Assembly (NCBI GenBank): GCA_029851415.1
Contig: CM056744.1
Location: 62,614,172 to 62,678,171, forward strand
From: Eretmocerus hayati
Lineage: Eukaryota; Arthropoda; Insecta; Hymenoptera; Aphelinidae
DNA length: 64,000 nucleotides
Direction of reading: 5' to 3'
The position numbers and the translations under genes are program-made. The notes under the pieces are model-generated. The model made no database searches. It was not told where the DNA came from and saw only the letters and a list, made by a program, of their open reading frames with translations. Of the stretch, positions 42,229 to 52,578 are shown piece by piece (position 1 is the first letter of the stretch; the number at the start of each line of letters is the position of its first letter).

Positions 42229-44331
42229 ATGATGTCTCCTAATAATATTTCGAGTAATCAAGTTCTCACATGGTCCAATTGGATTTGTAACCTCTCTGAG
42301 GATAAAATTCGAGTAGCGCTCGCAAAGCTTGAGCTGAAATTTGATAGTTTTTTCAACAATCATCAGCGATTAATGCGGCGTTTGATTGGCCAGTATGTAG
42401 AGGATGATTTTGTGGAGAATGAGAGTTCCTTGTGTGATATTGCGCTGAAACTACACCGTGATGCGTTACGTAGTGACTTCATTGTGAGCGTCCAAAGTGC
42501 GTTACTTCTTAAAGAAATATGTGAGACATAAGCGCGCGCACCCAACACCACCGTTCCCGTGCAGCAGAAGAGTTCCAGTGGAACATATCCAGCTGACAAT
42601 GGATGTCAGAATTTACCCACTCCTGCCGATATCGAAAGGTGGAAAAATGACACTTTAGCACTTGCGACTTGCGAGCGAGATTTTAAAGCGAGCAATCAGT
42701 CCAATATACGTTGTGCTACTGTCAATAATGAAAAGACTTGCAATATGCTCATTCACGGAAATTCAGCGTCATCATCGCCTGTTTCCTCGAGCACGCAGCT
42801 TGTCAATTCAAATTCAATTTTATCTTCCGATCACACGATCGATAGCAATATTCAGACTAATCATCCCCTGTCATCGAATAATTCTGATGATTCGGATAAA
42901 TTTCCTGAGAGCCCTGATCTTTGCAATTTCTCTGATGAGATACCTGTGTCACCAAGACCATTTCAGATCGCAAAGTCGGTGCAGGTCTTCTCACCCCAAA
43001 TTCCTGAGTCTGATGAACAATCAAGCTTATCGTTGGATCGATTTCAAAATATATCACCAGATCATGACTTTTTGTCAAATACTGATTTTTACAGGCAAGA
43101 TTATTACTCGTCTGTATTGACGGATGTCCACGTGGCTCAATCTTGTGCCTATCCTTCATTGCCAGACATGACGTCTGTTCAATTTAGCCAATTCGGGCAT
43201 GAAATTTCGCACGAGCAAGAGTGGCTCTGCTCAGATAATCATTTTGATTTGGTATCTTTGCAATTGAACCGAGAAATGAAATCTTCCCATCTCATTAGGG
43301 CAGAAAAACGTGGCAGCGCTCCAGGAGAAGGTACATCTTATGAGTCCTTCACAAATCCTCTGGATGTCATTGATTTGTATCGCCCTTGTGAGTCATTGAA
43401 TCTTTTCAACATCAATTCATACCGATCATTTATACGACCATCCGGTTTCCATTTGATGAGTGCAGTCGGAAATGTAAAATATGACAAGCACGCGCGTGTT
43501 GTAGTGCAAACTTGTCTGCCTAATGAGATTGTCAAGTTTCTTGGATCTGGAATTGCATCAAGATTAGAAATGGGCCTGATCAACCCTAATCTTTTCAATT
43601 TCGCCCCTCAGTTTGAGAACAATGTGACATCCCCCAGGCAATTGTATTTGTTTCGTACCGACTTGCAATATCTCATGTTTAAAGTTTGTTGGAACCCATA
43701 TAAAACACTCGATGGTCGCAGGATCGATCACAAATACTGGTCTGAGTATGAGGTCGTGTTTGAGCAGTCTCGACCGACCAATGAAGCATTTTACCTCGTT
43801 TTGACTGAAATCGAGGCCGAGCCCCATGCTCATGATCAAGAAATAATAGAAAATAATTATTCCAATTCCTTTCACCTATGCACGAGCATTGTGCGAGTAC
43901 CGCAGTACCATTTTCAGGTACCATTCCTAATTTTGATATTAGTAGAGTCTCGGCACGCACTTTTATCTGATATGGCACGTTTCTTGCCTGAATGCGATAC
44001 TTTGCAGAATTCAGGGTGCGATAGCCTAGCAAAGACTCTTGAATTTTTTGGTCTGAAAGAACTGACCTATTATTTGGAATTTTCTAGCTCACCACACAGG
44101 ACGCAACTGTCCACGCAGCTTGAGCAATTCAACCCCAATTTCTACGAACTATTTCCGACATTCTATAGTCGTGATAGGGCACTTATATTTGATACAGCCC
44201 ATGACCATCGATCAGCTGATCGATTTCTCTCAATTGACTCGAGGCCAATGCGGTCAATACGACCGTGTCAGGTCAATACGACAAATTTAGACCGAGAGAC
44301 CGGCCCAGGAGGGGGCATAGCGACTTCATAG
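42229..44331 (+). CDS. Unrecognised LTR-element ORF, about 700 codons with one internal UAA
   Basis: The frame is open from 42169. The first ATG is 42229-42231. A UAA at 42529-42531 interrupts it, and the same frame then continues for 600 codons to a TAG at 44329-44331. The second part has no early ATG: its first Met is about 65 codons in. The N-terminal part is helical (NLSEDKIRVALAKLELKFDS). The middle is Ser/Asn/Asp-rich and disordered. The last 300 residues look folded (FHLMSAVGNVKYDKHARVVV; WSEYEVVFEQSRPTNEAFYL). I see no zinc knuckle, protease D(S/T)G, RT or integrase motif and no similarity to known gag. It may be a divergent gag or a captured gene. Because the LTRs are identical, the UAA may be functional rather than decay. 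Confidence 0.6.
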
Positions 44332-45200
44332 GCGCAGGAGCAGCCTAGTGCCCGTAGCAGACAACCACGTGCTACTGACTGCAGCTGAGGATCGTCATCG
44401 TTCCGGAGGAAGATTCGTCGATGGACAGCGAGGGATGTGCGCGCGCCAGTCTCACTCAGTGGTTAGGTTGTGTCCGAACTATTTTACGCGAACTAAGTGT
44501 GTTTGAAAAATTAGACGTTCTTACGTATGTGAACGCAGATTATTACATGTAAATCTAGCTCATAAGTAGATATATTTTTATTTTCAATCGATCATTGGCC
44601 AATCAAAGTTATGCGGACTCACCCCCTAGAGAATGATGAATGAGGTCAATTGACCATGATATTATTGTATGATTTTAAGTATGTATTAGACCTAGTATGT
44701 ATGGAGTGCAGTATGGTCTAACATTAAAGTATGGGCTATGGGACTAATGTCCAAGAGTATGATTTGTGTGTTGTATGCACAGAATGCTTACAAGTGCCCA
44801 ATGGTCAATTCAAGAGACCAAGTGAATTAGTGAAGACCGTGAAGTGAAATTTCCTGTAGTAATGTGCCTCAAGAGCAAAAACAGTGCAGTGAAATAAACG
44901 CTCCCACAATTACTTAGAGTTCGAGAAGAACAGCTATGAATTCTATATAGACTGATTTAGTATGGGAAGTATGTTAGTGTGAGTGATCGCGTTTTCATTT
45001 TTCGAGGGAAATACAGTCTCATTTATTTGGAATTCATATTTTCAACATCACTTTTAATTATCACTTTCCGACTGATAATCTTTTGATCAGAATATTTACT
45101 TTTGATTCAAATTTCTTGAGCAAATGGCTCTTTCCCTTTAGTTTTCGGCCCAGATTGAGAGAGGTAGGTTTCCGAGCTGGTGCGCCAGCCGGCTACCCAG
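44332..45200 (+). other. Non-coding 3' interior of the LTR element
   Basis: About 870 bp after the ORF with no coding frame. It is AT-rich with some 'agtatg' repeats near 44660-44760. No function is visible. Confidence 0.5.
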
Positions 45201-45215
45201 CGTCTGGGGGAGGGG
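45201..45215 (+). promoter_or_regulatory. Polypurine tract
   Basis: GGGGGAGGGG ends immediately before the 3' LTR (starts 45216), the expected site of plus-strand DNA priming. Confidence 0.85.
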
Positions 45216-45999
45216 TGTGACGGCCAAGTCAGTCCGTCTCCCTCTCTCCCTGGACCGAATATTGTAGTGATAACATTTTGTGTTACAGCCTAAGCACGAG
45301 AAGAGTTGCTGCATAGTTTAGCCAGGTAAGAGGGAGAGAGACAGAGAGATGGCACCGTAGTAGGGCCCGCGCGCCCCATATTTTGAGCCGTCCCTGGCGC
45401 AAGCCAATGCTGCTCCGGCCAGCAACCTTTTACTATACATTCCGTCGTGACGTTTCGGAGCGCTCGCACGCGCCTATCGAGCTTATTATCGTGCGCGTTG
45501 TCCACGCCGCCCGGAGCCCGTCCTTGGCATCATTTAGCCGGGGCTCCGGTGCGTGCATTTCATATAACCTGTGCTGTGGTCTATGACCAAAATCATCATC
45601 GTCTGGGACAATTGCGAGCTGCCTGATCGTCGTGAGCTGCGAGGGCCGGTGCCCGATTCGAGGTCGAGTGACCAACCTGCGTCAAGGCCATTGATATTTG
45701 TAAGTGCCTCTCGCAAATCTCTCTCTCCTCTTTCTGGGCTTATAGATTGTATTTATCCCAATAATGCGCCCTCGATAATCGTGCTCGGGCTTGATCAACC
45801 GTAACGGTCAGCGGACCGATTTGTAAATAGTCTTTTCTTGAATATATGCCCTTTCATTCTTAATTTTAATCGAGTGTGTGCTCATTCCGTGCTCCCCTCT
45901 CCTGATTTCTTGAACAATTACAGCAATTGCTCACTCCCTGAGCTTCTCAAATAAAAGCAGGCCCTGCCTGCACGTGACGAGTCCACCAAAACCGTCACA
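45216..45999 (+). repeat. 3' LTR, 784 bp
   Basis: Same length and, by eye, same sequence as the 5' LTR. It is followed by the CATG duplication at 46000-46003 and then the interrupted 317-bp repeat unit. Confidence 0.95.
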
Positions 46000-46003
46000 C
46001 ATG

Positions 46004-46157
46004 GTCGAAACTTCAATTTAATATTCCAAGATTGACTTCATCTCTCAAAATGACTCGGATACGCCATTTTGACCAGGTATTCTAGGAAATTAGAAATGGA
46101 ACCCTGGATAAAATGGTTGCAATGACCAGAGAGGACTCAGAGGCTCAAAGGATATAA
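46004..46157. repeat. Remainder of the interrupted 317-bp repeat unit
   Basis: Continues the unit cut at 39422 ('gtcgaaacttcaatttaatattcc', 'cgccattttgacca'), then diverges into a 34-bp palindrome. It shows that the LTR element landed within the third unit. Confidence 0.8.
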
Positions 46158-46191
46158 GTCTTCGCTATACAAATATTTGTATAGCGAAGAC
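46158..46191. repeat. Perfect 34-bp palindrome
   Basis: Half-site GTCTTCGCTATACAAAT, perfectly symmetric with no spacer. In the corresponding position the intact repeat units have unrelated sequence, so it looks acquired, for example as a collapsed pair of transposon ends. Confidence 0.85.
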
Positions 46192-47065
46192 TATCACAGG
46201 TTCTGGAACTAGGACCAATCGTTGATGTTCCAGTGTTGAGTGTCGTGTTTATTCAAACTAATCATTCCTTACCTTGATTTCTTTCATTGAATAGACCCTT
46301 CGACCGGCCGGCTAATACCACGAAAATAATCTAATCACCCAAAGCTTGTATTTTCATTCAACATCGTTTGAAAAAAGCTAATTTTGACCCTGCTCTCCTG
46401 TCTCTGACATGCAGAATTGGGTCATGTTCATATCGAATCATATCACCATGTTCATATCGAATCAGTAGCAGAAAAATTTGATGCTCGCGCGTATGTAAAC
46501 GAACAGCTGCCTCTCGCGTAGCACAGACTGGCCACCCATAGAACTCGTCGCGAACCACCTGGGTACCGTTGCATTCGCTGCAGTTCGGGATATATCTCAA
46601 ATTCTACAAAGAGTTGCGTCCAAAGAAGGCATTCATCATAATCTTCAGATCCAGAAGAAGAGCGCATCGTCGCCAAATCTCCGATAATTTGTGTGATCGC
46701 GTTGGATACAATCAATCTCGGGGCTAAGTGCCCTCATTGTAGCAGATGACATCTAAGTCACAATTTGCAAAAATACTTCCCCAGCATAGAATATGAATTT
46801 TGGCCACGATGCGCTTTTCGGACAGGGATTTTATACGCCCATATCCAATTCCAGCAATTTCGGTTCGTTATAATTTGAGTTATTCTCCGAACGAATTACG
46901 GGTGATTATCCCTAGGAAATCTTATATGGCGCAGGCCTATCCCCTCGCCTTAACGGAGTTAATGAGAATGGCGAGAGAATCGGTGTTCGAGTAACGAGGA
47001 GTTTGATATGAGGATCGTGGACGAAAATATTCCTGAAAGCAATAATAGAATCAACGATAAAATGC
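46192..47065. other. No gene recognised
   Basis: A minus-strand frame at 46715-46452 begins with a plausible-looking peptide (MIVSNAITQIIGDLATMRSS) but I recognise no family and no splice context proves it coding. The right end of the TTAA element falls at 46949. Nothing else was identified. Confidence 0.4.
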
Positions 47066-47846
47066 CGTAGTCCTTGGGTCTGCGTCGATTTTACAAGAAG
47101 CTTCCGAAAGATGAGGAAAAAGCTTTTCATGTCTTCCAAAAAATTTTTCAACCCAAAACTCATGTTTTTGATTGGCTCCGAAGAGTGAAAAATTCTTCAT
47201 TTGAATCAATCATCGATCATTTATCGGGAAATTACGATAGCGTACAAATTCTTGCGAGATCTTGTAGCTCTTCCCAAGACCTTCAAGCTCGTTTCTTTAT
47301 ACATTACTCTACGGTTTTTTGCACCCGAGTTACGAGCGATCAATTGAGAGCGAATTCATACGCGTTGAGGGTAGCGGAGATACAGAAACATGCATGATCC
47401 ACGATTTCGACGTGAAATCTTCTAGAAATCATGAAATATGAATCAGTTATGTCTTCGAACGCACTCGAAACGACTTCAGACAGCTTGAAGAAGAAAAGGC
47501 TCATACCTCCAGATCACCAGTACCCTCGACCCGCACCAACTTCTCTTCGCCAGATCACTCGTAACTCGGGTGAAAAAAATCGTAAAGTAATGTATAGAAA
47601 AATGATTTTCAAGGTCTTGAAGAGAACTACAAAATCCCGCAAGGTTTTTTGCGCTATCGTAATTTCCCGATAAATAAACGATGATTGATTGAATAAAAAA
47701 ATTTTTCACTTTGTGGAGCCAATTGAAACCATGAATCTTGCGACAAAAAATATTTTAAAGGACATGAATTGATGGATTTTTTTTTTCATCTTTTGAATGC
47801 TTTCTCCGAAATTATTGTAGACCCAAGGACGTCCGAGGCATCGCTT
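47066..47846. repeat. Inverted repeat, about 330-365 bp arms with an 85-bp spacer
   Basis: The left arm 47066-47395 and right arm 47480-47846 are inverted copies. They share 'gtccttgggtct', 'ttcatgtc.t..aaaa', 'ttatcgggaaattacgatagcg', 'tatacattact' and 'cacccgagttacgag'. A transcript would form a hairpin of several hundred base pairs. It is similar in kind, not sequence, to 34107-35648. Confidence 0.78.
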
Positions 47847-50206
47847 TTCTAGTGAAGGAATCTGTGTTCCATTCAATTTGGCAGGTACTGTACGTCGAAA
47901 ACTGTTTAATATAATTAGGTGTAAATTCGTCCAGCACATCTCAGGGTAATAGACATTGGAATAAACAGGGAAGGCGGGCCATCAAACTTGGAATGTCACG
48001 AAATTTCACGCGTGACGTGGCTCTATTCCTTCAGTGTTGGCGTCGGCATTTGAATGCAGTGTAGGTATCGATGTTTCACGCGGCAGAATGATCCTGAAAC
48101 TTAAGACGACAACCTGCCCCAAACCCAAAGATGTGCTCTCAACAGTGGTAAATTTATTTTCTGTTTATGACGTTCGACTCCTTCTCCAAAAGGAAAAAAA
48201 TCGAAAGAATTTCTCATCCTGTGATGACGGAGTTTGACCAATCATATTTCTGCAAATGGCATCCAATTCCTTGTCCCAAAACAGAGTTTCTCAAACAAGT
48301 CAGGTCTATGTGCACCAAATGATGTTTGATCCGCGAGCAGATTACGCTTTCAAGGAAAAAACGTGATCGTTTCACGAAATCATGTTTTTCGGAGTGCTCA
48401 TGAACAAGATGGGCCAGACCGATCCGATTCTGCTTGTGATCCCTCACTCCCATTGTACTTGACACCATATGAGTGACTGCTCTAGTCAATGTCTCGTTGT
48501 TGGCTTATGCGGGTTACTTCTCCCGATCTTCCAAGAACTTTTTAGATATTACACTGTTGATAAACTATTGTTCGAGGTTTATGTCATAATCTCAATGATC
48601 TCGTCGAATTTTCTGGTGATGAGTGAGATACTTCTCAGCTTCATCAGCGGTCAATTGGGCGATGATAGTGTGTATCCGTGTATGTAGGAATAGCTTTGTT
48701 CTTATGGCACTTCCCGGGTTTTTCCATCCCACCCCACGTCATCTCGTAAAAATCGTTCACGCGAGTGGATTTGAGTTCTGGATACCGATAACTGATATGA
48801 AGTGAAATCCGAGTAATGTGCGTTGGAAAGAATTTTGAAGATTTCTCCTTCCCGAAATCACCATGTTTCGTGGGTTTGCTCATATGTATCCGAAGGAGGG
48901 ACCAATCATTTATGAAGGAATATGAAAATGAGATTAGCCTATATTGAATAATTATACTGTATCAACACATGGATTCATTTCCAAAAAATGAGAGAGAGGA
49001 AAAGAACCCTCACATGTAATGATGCACGCATAATACAGACGGAGCATCGTTGAGGGCAAAGATACCCCGCGCATCACACGTGTAACGATATCGCATGTGT
49101 ACCTATGCACATTTGCTCTATCGTTTGTTCGACTTCACAACTGTGCGATGAACCTAAGGCACATTGACCGAGTTGGAAGTTGCCGAACTTGCACATGTTT
49201 GATCAGGCGCAACGCGGCGGACCGTGAGCATTTCAGACACCGCCCGCTCGCGCCGCGTCAGACCACTCGACAACCAAGCACTTCACTCACGCGATTCACG
49301 TTACTCGTTATATTGAATATACCTTCCTACCTCGACATCCACATTGTTCCATTCCCCCCTATCTTTCCCCCCGAACCTACGTCACAGGAGACATATTCAA
49401 AATGCAGCGAGTCACCTCGCGAAAGTTTTCCCACCGCTGGATGAGTGGCCTACTAATGAAAGTTATGTCCCGCGTAACTTACATCGAGACCTGTGATGGA
49501 GAAGTCCACTGTTGGCATTCTTTTGGTTCCTTCGCCGAACAACTTCTTGCACATAGAACTCACGATGCATTTTCTGTGAGGTGTAGAAGATGATAGTGAA
49601 GATCCATCGATATACATTACTTGCTACTAGCTGCATGACATGCTATTAGCCATGTGCAAATATCCTTTGGAAATGATGTAGGGGGATATTTGCTCCAGGA
49701 AAAACCTATGCAGGTCGTTCGATTACTTGATCTACGGACTGATGAGCATGTTTGTGAATCACTTGAGAGAACCATTACCTCGTTGTGCAATATCGTCAGC
49801 AGAAACCAATGGAGAGTGCACCATACCTCCTTGATTATACTGTCCGACGGACTTCGACATATTCAGTGTGACTTGACTTTCGAAAACAGTCTTCAGTAGT
49901 TTCCAAGTCGCTGGATCTTAATCCGTTTCCAAGATTGCCCTATCACAATCTTGGGGAATTCTATCTCAAAAATAAGAAAAACGTCTACCTGATTGTTTGC
50001 GAGTGCTCTCATCTCACTTATCAAGGTGGTTATCGAAATATTGCAGACCAGCCGGTCATCGCAAGAGGGGTAACCCGAAAGAGCACCCATACCTATGAAT
50101 CTATCCAGGGGCTCCCGCATACAATCCGAAGAGACCCCGAGACGAACCTGGACCGCTCCATCCTCAGACATGAATCAATGGAAGGCGAGATAGAGAGGAT
50201 ACACTA
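47847..50206. other. No gene recognised
   Basis: About 2.4 kb. Short frames exist at 49097-49444 and 49935-50342 (plus strand), but none has a recognisable domain. No splice-supported exon, RNA gene or clear repeat was found. Confidence 0.4.
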
Positions 50207-50978
50207 CAGTCCACCCCCGCTATTTGCGGGATTCGCTTATTCGCGGTCTCACAAATGCGGTGTTTCCCGGTATTCGCGGTGCCCTGACTCGCTCATTCAC
50301 GGTTCAGATCTGGATATTCGAGAAAACTTGGCTCATGAATGATGAATGTTCATTAGACTCCATTCAAATGTGACATTCGAAAATGATTTCGGGATTTGAA
50401 TATTTACCTTGTTGGTATTTTTATCGTTTCCAGAGACTGATGAAATCGGTTACCTCACAAAACTACTTGTATATCGGGTACTATATGTATTCTAGGGAAA
50501 GCACCGTACGCCGAAAAATGCATCTTCGTCAACTAGAGATTGTGACAATAAGTTGTGAGCTTTTCGCGGGCAATTAAATATTTTGGATTTGTTGGCTTTT
50601 GGAGAAAGAATGGTCGAGGATTCAGAACTCTCAATGTTCACTAGCGAGTGATTGCATAGTGACTATGTTCGTCGACCGCGCTTGCAACAGTGACAGATTT
50701 CTCTACCTACATGTTAATGCATGATTCAACAGATTTTGGAATAAATTACAGAAGTTTTGTAGTCTCATCATACCGCTACTCCATATCTTTCGCATATGAA
50801 TTCAATTCGCGAAGCTCAATTCCTCCATAAATTGATTATTTGGGGGTGATGATTGACATTCCTCAGTTACCCTCTGATCCACATGTCTACGTCACCCTCC
50901 GTTTCCATGAACACAAGGTTCCGGTATTCGCAGCATTTCCTAATACGCATTGACCGTAAATAGCGGGGGGGTTATCTG
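50207..50978. mobile_element. Tigger/pogo-type MITE, 772 bp
   Basis: The left end CAGTCCACCCCCGCTATTTG and the right end (complement CAGATAACCCCCCCGCTATT) are imperfect inverted repeats, with TA on both sides (50205-50206 and 50979-50980). Repeated 'attcgcgg' motifs inside the ends are typical of Tigger elements. There is no transposase. It is a non-autonomous or decayed copy. Confidence 0.78.
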
Positions 50979-51448
50979 TATGTCCAAGCATGGTTTGGGC
51001 TGGGTGAGCCTCGATGCCTAATTAGATCTTTTCGCGGTGTATTTCGGGAATTCCTCTCAATCGAAGTTGATCTACGTGGATTCTTTCCCAGAACCTCTCT
51101 TTTGACACGTGACTGAATTCTGCAGAATTTTAATAAAAATGTATATGCTAGAGATGGAAGCCAGCACAAATAGCCAAATCTGTATTTTCTCCCTTACGGT
51201 GGCATCGAATTCCTCGGAAAAGTAACGCGATCGAACAAGTCTGAGATCCGTATTTAGCGTCTCGGAGGTTGTCGGCAACGAATTTTGAGGAACAAGTCTT
51301 ATTAGGACCTCGAGTTGTATCATCATGAGGAGAGAGACTGGAATTATAATTTTTCTGTTCCTCATTTTCTATGCAAGACGCAACATCCTTAATAAGTGGA
51401 CGAGGGTGTAGCAGACATTCCCAACATGATATGCTGAGAATACTGATA
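50979..51448. other. No gene recognised
   Basis: About 470 bp between two Tigger-type elements with no coding or RNA feature. Confidence 0.4.
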
Positions 51449-52578
51449 CAGGAATCCCTCCGTATTCACGGACTTTTTATTCGCGGTTTTGGTTATTTGC
51501 GATTGGACAATTGCGGCACTCCCTCCGTATTCGCGGTCTTTGGTCTTGGTTATTAGCGAATTTGATCCCGAACGGAACAATAGTATCGATTTTCTAATCA
51601 CGCTAAGTCTCCAATTGACTGCTCAAATTTGTACTGACCAATTTGTGAATCAATGAAGTTAGCAATGGCAATGAGAGTCGCAACTCGGGCCAACTTCACA
51701 TCAATATCTTTGTATATTTTCATTTACATTGTTAACTTTGATACTCTGGTGTATTTTGTACTATCTTATCTTCTTCTTCAATTGCGAGGTTTTCACACCT
51801 TCCGCGAGTCGCCTTTTTACCTGCCGCTGGATACACGATTCCCACTTGCCAAGGAAGAACTCTCTCGTTGTGGCGAAAGCAATCACACTCCGCCTTTTCA
51901 GTAGTTCCAGAAAACTAAAAGCTCATGACTTTTGAAATTCGTACCGGAGGAACTCCTCCCTGGCTTACCTTGGTAATATCATGGTAACTAAAACATTCTT
52001 GCAGCAGATGGCATATTCACTGTAAAAGACCCCTGGCAGTGGCATAGGCGCGTAGAGTTACAACTCTAAGGGCGGATTCAATGGTATCCGGCGCGGGGTC
52101 GAGGTACTCTCCAACAAGAAAAACTAATAAATAAAGTTTATTCCACGAGATTCTCGTCGTCGTCTTAGCCTATCTTCTACATGTTCAAAACTACTCTATG
52201 CTCACACTTGGTTGATTCCTATTCCAACTGATTTTCTAGCTCAATTGCTCTTTAAATCATCCCCAGCTTACACTACCTGCATATTCGTTGTTTATCTACA
52301 TATTTTTACACGTTTTCAACCACTTCTTACAAGTTTTCATTTTAGTCTTAACAACTAGCCACACACACTCTGACCACACCGCGGTGACTCTACGTCTTAC
52401 TGTATACACTGTACATATATCTCTCTTACTTGGTACCCTCCTTTTCTCTGCTAAACAGATAACTATTTTTCAGTTGCTCTACCTTATTGAAAAACTTACA
52501 TACATGCTTATTCCCGGATTCCCCCGTGATCGCCTCCACTTCCCCATCAACATCCCCTAATGCTAGCTCGTTTTTTCA

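Larger units (their letters stand above)
39419..46003. mobile_element. Non-autonomous LTR retrotransposon with CATG target duplication
   Basis: Two 784-bp LTRs (39423-40206 and 45216-45999) bound a 5,009-bp interior. CATG is duplicated at 39419-39422 and 46000-46003. The uninterrupted neighbouring repeat unit (near 39098) has a related CGTG, confirming the empty site. The interior has a tRNA-Lys type primer-binding site, a polypurine tract and one long unrecognised ORF. There is no protease, RT, RNase H or integrase, so it must be mobilised in trans. The LTRs look identical, so the insertion is recent. Confidence 0.92.
38179..46949. mobile_element. TTAA-flanked DNA element with about 28-bp TIRs, split by an LTR element
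   Basis: Left end GGCGAGGGGATAGG at 38179 and its complement at the right end (46949). The inverted match continues through GCGCCATAT, with two mismatches in about 28 bp. TTAA lies immediately outside both ends (38175-38178 and 46950-46953). Without the nested LTR element the body would be about 2.2 kb, largely the 317-bp tandem repeat. No transposase was seen. The TTAA and GGCGA ends echo the MITE at 16311-16700, suggesting one non-autonomous TTAA-type family. Confidence 0.65.

Noticed and set aside
42559..44331. Gag-pol polyprotein of a Ty3/Gypsy or BEL element
   Set aside because: No zinc knuckle, DSG/DTG protease, RT YxDD, or integrase HHCC/DDE motif is visible.
46452..46715. Host gene exon on the minus strand (MIVSNAITQ...)
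   Set aside because: No recognisable family and no supporting splice sites; left as unannotated.
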